From contig JAUXEH010000138.1 of the NCBI GenBank assembly GCA_030620655.1, forward strand, positions 1 to 7,292: a stretch of DNA of 7,292 bases. Reading direction: 5' to 3'. This DNA comes from Candidatus Aminicenantota bacterium (lineage in GTDB: Bacteria > Acidobacteriota > Aminicenantia > Aminicenantales > Aminicenantaceae). The notes beneath the pieces are model-generated. The model was not told the DNA's origin. It ran no database searches and saw only the letters and a list, made by a program, of their open reading frames with translations. Both the position numbers and the translations under genes were made by a program. How positions within the stretch are numbered: the first letter of the stretch is position 1; every line of letters starts with the position of its first letter. This document shows, in pieces, positions 1 through 5,688 of the stretch.

Positions 1-663
1 ACAGGTCCCGCACTGGCCGTGGTCGTACATCCAGCACTGCAGCTCGTCGTAGACATCCACACAGGTGGGGTCCATGTCCAGGCATCCACTGCAGATGGCG
101 GTGTCGGCATCCGGGCCCTGACAGCGGAGCTGGCAGACCGGGCAGATGTACATGCACGCGCCGCAGAGGCGGCACTCCTTGGATTTTACGTCAAAGGGCG
201 TTGAGATCTTGCGTTGATAACCCCGATTCTGGAAACCGATGGCCCTGGCGTCCATCTGCTCCGCGCACATCCGCACACACAGCCCGCAGTAAATACATTC
301 TTCGTTCCGGAGCTCGAACCGCTGCTGTTTTACCCCCATCTTGGCGGCTATGTCCTGAAGGAACTTCGAACCCGGCGCCGTTGACAGCATGAGCTCGATC
401 ATCATCTTCCGTACCTCCAGGACGCGGCGGGTGTCCGTGTGGACCACCAGGCCTTCCTGGGCCGGATAGGTGCAGGAACTGACCAGCTTGGTGTTTGTTC
501 CTTCGCCGATCTCGACCAGACACAGGCGGCAGGCCCCGTAGTTGCTGAGGCCTTCGTTGTGGCAGATCGTCGGGATCTCCAGGCCGTAGAACTTGCAGGT
601 GTCCAGAATGGTCGAGCCTTCTTCGGCCTGCACTTCCAAGTTGTTGATTAGCATTTTTATCAT
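1..663 (-). CDS. HoxU/NuoG-N-terminus-like iron-sulfur subunit, 3' end outside window
   Basis: Electron-transfer subunit that would receive electrons from the NuoF-like protein and hand them to a catalytic partner. Read directly from the minus strand: 221 codons are open to the window edge, with no stop. Residues ~1-75 form a plant-type [2Fe-2S] ferredoxin domain with C34, C45, C48 and C64 (core YGACRLCLVEI). Two [4Fe-4S] motifs follow: C123/C126/C129/C133 and C164/C167/C170/C174. The His-ligated cluster usual between these parts in NuoG, HoxU and HydA is absent; residues 94-121 contain no Cys or His. After the second cluster come eight more cysteines (177, 181, 191, 194, 201, 210, 218, 221), which is unusual. 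The ATG at 663 is chosen because AGGA lies 5 bases upstream; an alternative ATG at 654 would be too far from it. The gene starts 8 bases after the NuoF-like stop, so it is in the same operon. Whether it ends soon after the edge or continues into a larger catalytic subunit cannot be seen. The partner could be a formate dehydrogenase, a hydrogenase, or a Bam-type or Hdr-type complex. Confidence 0.88.
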   Translation of the reverse strand, partial: MIKMLINNLEVQAEEGSTILDTCKFYGLEIPTICHNEGLSNYGACRLCLVEIGEGTNTKLVSSCTYPAQEGLVVHTDTRRVLEVRKMMIELMLSTAPGSKFLQDIAAKMGVKQQRFELRNEECIYCGLCVRMCAEQMDARAIGFQNRGYQRKISTPFDVKSKECRLCGACMYICPVCQLRCQGPDADTAICSGCLDMDPTCVDVYDELQCWMYDHGQCGTC

Positions 664-671
664 GGTCTTCC

Positions 672-2537
672 TTACTCCACGAGTATGGCGTCAAACTTGC
701 AGGCCTCATAACAGGCCCCGCATTTGATGCACTTTTCCTGATCCAGCACGTGCACCTGCTGCTTCTCTCCTGTGATGGCATCCTGGGGACAGACGCGCGC
801 GCAAAGCATACACCCGGTGCAGTTCTCGGCGATGATGAAGTACTCGATTAGGTCCTTGCACACGCCGGCCGGGCACTTCTTGCCCTCGATGTGGACCATG
901 TACTCATCCTTGAAATACCTCAGGGTGGAAAGCACCGGATTGGCCGCCGTCTGGCCCAGCCCGCACATGGAGGCGTCCTTGACGGCATGGGCCAAGGTCT
1001 CGAGCAGCTCGAGGTCTCCTTTTTTCCCCTGGCCTTCCGTGATGTTGCGGACGATCTCCCACATGCGCTGTGTGCCCTCCCTACAGGAGAGGCATTTGCC
1101 GCAGGATTCATCCCGCAGGAAGTTCAGGAAGTATTTGGCCACGTCCACCATGCAGGTTTTATCGTCCATCACTATCATGCCGCCGGAACCCATGATGGAG
1201 CCGGCCTGCATCAAGCTTTGGTAGTCGATGGGCAGGTCCAGCTTCTCCTTGGGAAGGCAGCCGCCGGAGGGGCCTCCGGTCTGGACGGCCTTGAACTCCC
1301 TGCCGTCCGGGATCCCTCCGCCGATATCGTAGATGATCTCCCGCAGCGTGATCCCCATGGGGACTTCCACCAGGCCGGTGTTGTTGATCTTGCCCACCAG
1401 GGAGAAGATCTTGGTTCCTTTGCTGCTTTCGGTCCCGATCCGCGCGTACCAGTCTGCGCCCTTGTCCAGGATAAGGGGCACGTTGGCCCAGGTCTCCACG
1501 TTGTTGATGTTGGTGGGTTTCTTCCACAGTCCCTGGACCGCGGGGAAAGGGGGCCTTTGACACGGCACCCCGACCTTGCCCTCGATGGAGCGCATCAGGG
1601 CGGTTTCCTCGCCGCACACAAAGGCGCCGGCTCCCTTGTAGACCTTGACGCCGAAGCTGAAGCCGCTTCCCAGGATGTCCTCGCCCAGGAGGCCGGCCTC
1701 GTGGGCCTGTTCGATGGCTCGAGTTATGTTCTCCAGGGCCAGGGGATATTCCTCCCGGATGTATACGTAGCCTTCACTGGCGCCGATGGCGTAGCCTCCG
1801 ATGATCATACCCTCGAGCACACGGTGAGGGTTCCCTTCCAGCAGGCTGCGATCCATGTAGGCTCCGGGATCTCCTTCATCGGCATTGCAGATGATGTACT
1901 TCACCTCTCCTTCCGTCTTGCGCGTGAAATCCCATTTTTTGCCCGTGGGGAACCCGGCCCCGCCTCGGCCCCGCAGCCCCGATGCCGTGATGGTTCCGAT
2001 CACATCCTCGGGTGTCCTTTCTGACAGGGTCGTAGCCAAGGACAGGTAGCCGCCGATGGAGAAGTATTCCCGGATGTCCGTCGGATCTATGAGTGCGTTG
2101 TCACCCAACACCAGGCGGTTCTGTTTGGTGTAAAAGGGGATCTCGCTCTCCTTGTGGGCCGTCTTGCCGTTGACGGGTTCTTTGTACAGCAGCGACTCGA
2201 TCGCCTGGTCCTTGAGCACGGTTTCCTGGATTATGGCTTCTGCATCCTTGGTTTTGACGTGCTGGTAGAAGAGGTCCTGAGGCTGGATGATGATGTTGGG
2301 CTCGGCCTCACAGAAACCATGGCAGCCGGTGACCTTGACCCTGACTTTCTCCTGCAGCCCTTTTTCCTGGATGGCATTTTCCAGGGATGCGATGACATCC
2401 AGGGAGCCGCGGGCCTGGCCGCACGTCCCGGCGGACACGGTGAGCGTGACCCTTTCGTCGGCGGCTCTCAGCGCCGTGTGGTGATCGACGGCTTTCTTGA
2501 GTTCCTCAGCGGAGCTAATTTTCGCGTTGCTGGCCAT
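672..2537 (-). CDS. nuoF: NuoF/HoxF/HndC-like NAD(P)H-binding flavin/iron-sulfur subunit
   Basis: Diaphorase subunit that exchanges hydride between NAD(P)H and FMN and splits the electrons onto iron-sulfur clusters. It has 621 residues. Residues ~28-105 are a thioredoxin-like [2Fe-2S] domain fused at the N terminus, with C39, C72 and C76; the usual first Cys position is S35. The flavin and nucleotide region follows: GLRGRGGAGFPTGKKW at 187-202, CNADEGDPGAYMDR at 217-230 and YKGAGAFVCGEETAL at 300-314. Then come an SLBB-like segment and the N3-type [4Fe-4S] site C479/C482/C485 plus C525. Residues ~570-621 add a two-cluster ferredoxin tail (C573/576/579/583 and C603/606/609/613). Respiratory NuoF lacks this tail, while hydrogenase- and formate-dehydrogenase-linked homologues such as HndC and HymB have it. 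The start ATG lies inside the end of the NuoE-like gene (23-base overlap) with GAGAAG upstream, so translation is probably coupled. The symbol denotes family only; this is probably a soluble module and not respiratory complex I, since no membrane Nuo genes are visible. Confidence 0.95.
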   Translation of the reverse strand: MASNAKISSAEELKKAVDHHTALRAADERVTLTVSAGTCGQARGSLDVIASLENAIQEKGLQEKVRVKVTGCHGFCEAEPNIIIQPQDLFYQHVKTKDAEAIIQETVLKDQAIESLLYKEPVNGKTAHKESEIPFYTKQNRLVLGDNALIDPTDIREYFSIGGYLSLATTLSERTPEDVIGTITASGLRGRGGAGFPTGKKWDFTRKTEGEVKYIICNADEGDPGAYMDRSLLEGNPHRVLEGMIIGGYAIGASEGYVYIREEYPLALENITRAIEQAHEAGLLGEDILGSGFSFGVKVYKGAGAFVCGEETALMRSIEGKVGVPCQRPPFPAVQGLWKKPTNINNVETWANVPLILDKGADWYARIGTESSKGTKIFSLVGKINNTGLVEVPMGITLREIIYDIGGGIPDGREFKAVQTGGPSGGCLPKEKLDLPIDYQSLMQAGSIMGSGGMIVMDDKTCMVDVAKYFLNFLRDESCGKCLSCREGTQRMWEIVRNITEGQGKKGDLELLETLAHAVKDASMCGLGQTAANPVLSTLRYFKDEYMVHIEGKKCPAGVCKDLIEYFIIAENCTGCMLCARVCPQDAITGEKQQVHVLDQEKCIKCGACYEACKFDAILVE

Positions 2538-3009
2538 TGTTCTTCTCTTTCGATGCGTACTTCTTCATGACGGAATTGACCTTGCCGATCGTCTGCTGGG
2601 CGTAATAGTCGCCGTCTACGACCACCACCGGACCGATGGCACAGCATCCCAGACATGCCACGGTTTCCAGGGTGAACTGCTTGTCTTCGGTGGTACCGCC
2701 GGCCGGGACTCCCAGCCTCCGCTCGAATTCTTCCAGGATCTTCGGGCCTCCCCGAACGTGACAGGCCGTTCCCATGCACACCGTTACGACATGTTTTCCT
2801 CGAGGTGTGAGGCTGAATGTGTTATAGAAGGAGGCGACGCTTATGATGTCGATCATGGGGATGTCCAGCCGCTTGGATACAGTGGCTAGGGCGACGGGGG
2901 GGAGGTAGCTGTATTGGGCCTGGATGTCCTGCAGGATGGGGATCAGGTGCCGCTTCTCTGGGGAATGCGTTTCGATGATGGCTTCAAACTCTGAAGGATC
3001 ATTATGCAT
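2515..3009 (-). CDS. nuoE: NuoE/HoxE/HndA-like [2Fe-2S] subunit
   Basis: The 24-kDa-type subunit of NADH-oxidising modules. It carries a thioredoxin-fold [2Fe-2S] cluster (N1a type) beside the FMN subunit. It has 164 residues, normal for the family. An N-terminal helical region (~1-70) ends in the conserved stretch VASFYNTFSLTPRGKH. The cluster ligands are C78 and C83 (CMGTAC) and C119 and C123 (CLGCC), i.e. Cx4C...Cx3C. C122 is an extra cysteine inside the second pair. The C terminus is short and charged. The start ATG at 3009 has GGGAG seven bases upstream, a good ribosome site. It is the first main gene of the operon; a promoter is proposed at 3194-3222, which would give a ~180-base leader. 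Its end overlaps the NuoF-like start. The symbol is a family label, because HoxE and HndA are the same fold and the partner enzyme is not visible. Confidence 0.95.
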   Translation of the reverse strand: MHNDPSEFEAIIETHSPEKRHLIPILQDIQAQYSYLPPVALATVSKRLDIPMIDIISVASFYNTFSLTPRGKHVVTVCMGTACHVRGGPKILEEFERRLGVPAGGTTEDKQFTLETVACLGCCAIGPVVVVDGDYYAQQTIGKVNSVMKKYASKEKNNGQQREN

Positions 3010-3055
3010 ATAATTACTCCCAAATTAGGATTTATATGAAGCTTTATTTATTCAT

Positions 3056-3172
3056 AAAAATGTCGATATTACCTATAATCAAAAGTAGTATCGGAATTTT
3101 ACGTTAACTCTAGGAGATAGCATTCTGATCACTTCGGCTTCAATGCCATTTCTATTTGTAATCGACATTTTT
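3056..3172. repeat. Long-range inverted repeat in the operon leader
   Basis: On the plus strand aaaaatgtcgat (3056-3067) is the exact reverse complement of atcgacattttt (3161-3172). The match continues with gta/tac after a two-base bulge, giving arms 3056-3072 and 3158-3172 (15 pairs). The arms are 85 bases apart and both lie in the predicted leader RNA. One arm covers the start codon of the possible leader ORF; the other ends ~47 bases before the NuoE-like start. They may be paired operator sites for a dimeric regulator or the two strands of an RNA stem. Confidence 0.5.
3079..3168 (-). CDS. Possible 29-residue leader ORF upstream of the NuoE-like gene
   Basis: A small reading frame starts with ATG at 3168 and stops with TGA at 3079-3081. 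AAAGGG ends six bases before the ATG, and the ATG lies ~20 bases after the predicted transcription start, so it would be the first start codon on the mRNA. The product would begin MSITNRNGIEAEVIRM and end KFRYYF, with no recognisable domain, signal peptide or run of one amino acid typical of attenuators. Its start codon lies within one arm of a long inverted repeat (3158-3172). It could be a chance ORF in a regulatory leader; only position and ribosome site support it. Confidence 0.2.
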   Translation of the reverse strand: MSITNRNGIEAEVIRMLSPRVNVKFRYYF

Positions 3173-3173
3173 T

Positions 3174-3193
3174 ACCCTTTATGATAACAGGGT
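3174..3193. promoter_or_regulatory. Near-palindrome at the predicted transcription start (possible operator)
   Basis: A 20-base near-palindrome: ACCCT at one end and AGGGT at the other, with TTA/TAA inside and one unpaired base. It sits directly downstream of the -10 box and covers the predicted +1 position, where repressors often bind. The AAAGGG that could act as ribosome site for the small leader ORF lies in its downstream half. It could also be read as a weak hairpin after recO, but no T-run follows on the minus strand, so it does not look like a standard terminator. Confidence 0.35.
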
Positions 3194-3222
3194 TTTATAG
3201 CAGAAATGGATTTCAGGGTCAA
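3194..3222 (-). promoter_or_regulatory. Sigma-70-type promoter for the NuoE/F/HoxU-like operon
   Basis: Read on the minus strand, TTGACC (3222-3217) matches the -35 consensus at five of six positions. TATAAA (3199-3194) matches the -10 consensus at five of six, and the spacer is exactly 17 bases. The predicted start of transcription is near 3187. The -35 box contains the recO stop codon TGA, so the promoter begins where recO ends. It would drive the NuoE-like operon through a long leader. This rests on consensus matching only. Confidence 0.6.
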
Positions 3223-3962
3223 GGGAATTTCCGGTCGAGGAAAGAGAGGGATTTCGGCGCACGCTCCATGTGAAACACGAGCAGGTCTTTCAGAACCCGG
3301 TGTATGGACTCGATCTGTGGATCTGTATAGGGAACATCCCGTTCCTTCGGAGGAGGGTTCTTTTTTACCCAACCCAGGAAGGCCCGAAGCTCCGGTGTGA
3401 TCTCCTCCTTTTTGTGGGGTGTGCAGCCGTCACAGAAGGCGCCGTCTTTATTGTATGACAGCCAGCCCGAGCCCGTGATGTCTCCACGGCAGCGCCGGCA
3501 GCGGGCCAGGTCGGGCAGGAAGCCGTTGAGTTTCAGGAACCAGGCCTCGAAATACGCGGTCAGGAACTTGAGGCCCCCCCCGGACTTCAAGGCCTGAAGG
3601 ACCTGCAGCAGGAGGCGGAAAAGTACATCATCCTCCGTGAGGGAGGGCCGGGAATCTTCGATGAGCTCGGCGAAATAGCCCAACGTGAACGAGATTTCCA
3701 CCTGGGCTTGCAGTTCGAAGAACGACTCCAGCAGGTCGCATCCGCTTACCGTAACCAGCTCCCTGCCTTCCTTTTCGTAGTAGAAGGCTGTCACGTGCGA
3801 CATGGGTTCCAGGCTGCTGCCGAAGCGGTTGCTGAACTTGCGCGCCCCCTTGGCCACCCCCTTGAAGATCCCTCGCTGCCGCCCGAAGAAGACCACGAGT
3901 TTGTCCTGCTCGGCGATAGGGAAGGTGCGCAGGATGATGCTTTCGGACTGATGGCGCGGCAT
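3219..3962 (-). CDS. recO: DNA repair protein RecO (recombination mediator)
   Basis: Cytoplasmic mediator of the RecF pathway: with RecR it helps load RecA onto SSB-coated single-stranded DNA and anneals strands. It has 247 residues, normal for the family. The N-terminal OB-fold (~1-80) opens with the typical ESIILRTFPIAEQDKLVVFF stretch. A helical domain follows (~85-150), ending in the family signature around LNGFLPDLARC. The zinc-binding site is complete: C155, C158, C177, C180. The start ATG at 3962 lies four bases after the mgtE stop, with GAGG just before it, so the two are probably translated from one mRNA. An uninterrupted run of eight G (C on the plus strand, 3574-3581) codes for S127-G130 and could be prone to slippage. 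The stop codon overlaps the -35 box of the next promoter. Confidence 0.96.
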   Translation of the reverse strand: MPRHQSESIILRTFPIAEQDKLVVFFGRQRGIFKGVAKGARKFSNRFGSSLEPMSHVTAFYYEKEGRELVTVSGCDLLESFFELQAQVEISFTLGYFAELIEDSRPSLTEDDVLFRLLLQVLQALKSGGGLKFLTAYFEAWFLKLNGFLPDLARCRRCRGDITGSGWLSYNKDGAFCDGCTPHKKEEITPELRAFLGWVKKNPPPKERDVPYTDPQIESIHRVLKDLLVFHMERAPKSLSFLDRKFP

Positions 3963-3966
3963 GGCC

Positions 3967-5328
3967 TCACTTCAGGTAGGCGAGGAAGAAGGTGGCCAGC
4001 CCGAGAAAGGTGAGCAGGCCGATTGAATCGGTGAACATGGTGAGCAGGTTGACGGAGCCCAGGGCCGGGTCCAGCTTGAGCAGTCTCAGGAAGAACGGGA
4101 TCAGGGTCCCGATCAGGGCCGCCACGAACAGGTTGATGATGACGGCCACTCCCAGCACCAGGCCCAGGTACAGGTTCCCGTAAATGGCATAGGAAGCCAC
4201 ACCGACGATGACGCCGAGCACGAGTCCGTTGCCGATTCCCACCAGCAGCTCCTTGAACAGGGCCTTGCGTGCTGAGATCCATTCAGTCTGCCCGATGGCG
4301 ATCTCCCTAACCATGATGGCGATGGTCTGGTTCCCGGCGATCCCGCCCAGCGCTGCGACCAAGGGCATGAAAACGGCCAGGGTCACGAAATCCTGGATGG
4401 TCCCCTCGAAATACTTTACGACAAGGGGAGCGACCGAGGCCGTGAGCAGGCTGAACAGCAGGAACGGCAGCCGCTTCTTGATGGATGTGAAGGGGCTGTC
4501 CTGGATCCTGTCGGTGGTGTCCAACGACAGCATCTTGTAGATGTCTTCGGTGGCCTCTTTGTCGATGACGTCGATGATGTCGTCGACCGTGATCACTCCC
4601 GAGAGCTTGCCCTCCGAGTCGACGACCGGGATGGCCACCAGGTTGTAGTCCGCCACCTGCCGCGCCACCTCTTCCTGGTCGGTTTCCGTGTGCACGCTGA
4701 TCACATCCCTGGTCATGATGTTCTTCAGCGGCGTATTGGGCCGGGAAAACAGCAGCTGCCGCAGGGATACGACCCCCTGGAGATGATCCTGGTCGTCGAT
4801 CACGTAGAGGTAGAAGGCCGATTCCACGTCGCTTTCCAGCTGCATGGCCGTGATGGTGTCGGAGACGTTGGTGTTCTCGTTGAGGGCGTAGAAGTTGGGA
4901 GACATGATGCGGCCCGCGGTCTCCTGTTCGTGGTCGAGGAGCTCCATGACCTCTTCGGTCGTTTTCTGCGCCATGGCGGCCAGGACCGCATCCTTCATCT
5001 CTTCGGGCAGCAGCTCGAGGATGGGGGCGACGTCGTCGGAGGGCGTGATCTGCATGATGTCGGCGATCTGATCGATCGGCAGGTTTTCCAGGATGGAGGC
5101 GGCGTCTTCCGGGTCCAGTTCGCTCAGGACCTCGGCGGCCTTATCCTTGTCCCGCTCGTACAGGGTATTGATCAGGATCAGACGCTCGCGTGAGATGAGA
5201 TGGTCCATGAGGTTGGCGATCTCGGCCGGATGGAAGTTCTTGACGAGGTTCCAGAGTCGGCTCAGAGAGCCCACGTTGATGAACTTCCGTGCGGAACGGA
5301 TCACCAGCCGGAGCGCTTCGACTTTCAT
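3967..5328 (-). CDS. mgtE: Magnesium channel/transporter MgtE
   Basis: Inner-membrane Mg2+ channel gated by cytoplasmic Mg2+. It has 453 residues, the usual length. The order is typical: a superhelical N domain (~20-135), two CBS domains (~140-200 and ~204-262; second core NIMTRDVISVH, then VAIPVVDSEGKLSGVITVDDII), a connecting helix, and a membrane domain with about five helices from ~287 to 452. The pore-region signature appears as GGIAGNQ (328-334), where many members have Asn in place of I330. The last helices carry D420 (LDPALGS) and D434 (MFTDSIGLL); the latter corresponds to the acidic residue reported to bind Mg2+ in the Thermus MgtE pore. The start ATG at 5328 has AAGGGA seven bases upstream. 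It is first in a likely two-gene unit with recO. No magnesium riboswitch is visible in the short upstream region. Confidence 0.96.
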   Translation of the reverse strand: MKVEALRLVIRSARKFINVGSLSRLWNLVKNFHPAEIANLMDHLISRERLILINTLYERDKDKAAEVLSELDPEDAASILENLPIDQIADIMQITPSDDVAPILELLPEEMKDAVLAAMAQKTTEEVMELLDHEQETAGRIMSPNFYALNENTNVSDTITAMQLESDVESAFYLYVIDDQDHLQGVVSLRQLLFSRPNTPLKNIMTRDVISVHTETDQEEVARQVADYNLVAIPVVDSEGKLSGVITVDDIIDVIDKEATEDIYKMLSLDTTDRIQDSPFTSIKKRLPFLLFSLLTASVAPLVVKYFEGTIQDFVTLAVFMPLVAALGGIAGNQTIAIMVREIAIGQTEWISARKALFKELLVGIGNGLVLGVIVGVASYAIYGNLYLGLVLGVAVIINLFVAALIGTLIPFFLRLLKLDPALGSVNLLTMFTDSIGLLTFLGLATFFLAYLK

Positions 5329-5410
5329 GTTTCTTCCCTTAAAAAATCGCCTCTCAAAATATCACAAATTCCGGTATATAGCCAATGGATAATTTTTGAA
5401 AACAGGTTGA

Positions 5411-5474
5411 GAGTTAATCTTATTGAGCCGAAGACCCTCCCACCCACCACCATGCGGCTCAATAAGACAAACTC
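5411..5474 (-). repeat. Inverted-repeat hairpin element with G-rich loop, copy 1
   Basis: Arms 5411-5430 and 5455-5474 are complementary at 18 of 20 positions. The inner 13 pairs are perfect (CTTATTGAGCCG against CGGCTCAATAAG, plus one). The 24-base loop (5431-5454) on the minus strand starts CATGG, has four G-rich runs (TGGTGGGTGGGAGGG) and ends TCTT. The same loop design appears in the opposite orientation at 5615-5688. No T-run follows on either side, so a standard terminator is unlikely. Confidence 0.65.
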
Positions 5475-5493
5475 TCCTCAGAGCTATAAGCAA

Positions 5494-5509
5494 GGGAGGG
5501 ATGGGAGGG
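5494..5509 (+). other. G-quadruplex motif (four G3 runs)
   Basis: The plus strand reads GGGAGGGATGGGAGGG: four runs of three G with loops of 1, 2 and 1 bases, a textbook short-loop quadruplex motif. It lies on the template strand for the minus-strand genes. It sits between the two hairpin elements and shares TGGGAGGGT with the loop of copy 1, so it may be a third, armless relative. Structure formation is inferred from sequence only. Confidence 0.6.
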
Positions 5510-5614
5510 TGGACGGCGAGTCTTCCGCTCGCATCTTGGCCCAGCCCAATGGGCGGCGAGGAGAGGCGAAGTTCACGGGACGGGGCTGTTCAATCCGAGC
5601 GCATGGAGTACCGA

Positions 5615-5688
5615 GAGCCGGGTTTATTCAGGCAGTGCGCATGGGGTGGATGGGTGGGTCTTCCGCACTGACTGAAAACAGCCGGCTC
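5615..5688 (+). repeat. Inverted-repeat hairpin element with G-rich loop, copy 2
   Basis: Arms 5615-5639 and 5664-5688 match at 21 of 25 positions, including perfect outer GAGCCGG/CCGGCTC and inner CAGTGCG/CGCACTG segments. The loop (5640-5663) is again 24 bases, starts CATGG, contains TGGGTGGG and ends TCTTC, like copy 1 but on the other strand. The outer arm overlaps the stop codon of the response regulator gene (5687-5689). No T-tail follows on the minus strand, so it looks more like a mobile or REP-like repeat, or a structured RNA, than a simple terminator. Confidence 0.65.

Larger units (their letters stand above)
5329..5686. other. Repeat-rich intergenic region between the response regulator gene and mgtE
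   Basis: A 358-base gap with no credible gene. The part next to mgtE (5329-5410) is AT-rich and probably holds its promoter: on the minus strand TTTTCA (5402-5397) and TATATA (5380-5375) are 16 bases apart, each matching consensus at only four of six positions, so this is a weak call. The rest (5411-5686) is GC-rich and contains two inverted-repeat elements, a G-quadruplex motif and a small hairpin (GCGAG/CTCGC, 5516-5532). No tRNA, conserved riboswitch or T-tailed terminator was recognised. Confidence 0.6.

Noticed and set aside
191..781. Minus-strand open frame of 196 codons overlapping the NuoF-like end and the HoxU-like start
   Set aside because: It is out of frame with both genes. The HoxU-like frame from 663 contains all the iron-sulfur motifs, and this frame contains none.
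891..2024. Long plus-strand open frame (377 codons) opposite the NuoF-like gene
   Set aside because: It mirrors the codon pattern of a certain gene on the other strand, has no recognisable domain and is typical of GC-rich antisense frames.
3174..3193. Rho-independent terminator after recO
   Set aside because: The stem is short and is followed by an A-run, not a T-run, on the minus strand. It fits better as a start-site palindrome.
3010..3218. Sigma-54 (-24/-12) promoter for the NuoE-like operon
   Set aside because: No TGGCAC-N5-TTGC match was found on the minus strand; the only TGGCA lacks the -12 element.
5329..5410. M-box (ykoK) magnesium riboswitch ahead of mgtE
   Set aside because: The stretch after the possible promoter is only about 50 bases, too short, and no such fold is visible.
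5411..5688. CRISPR-like array
   Set aside because: Only two or three diverged copies in opposite orientations with no regular spacers.
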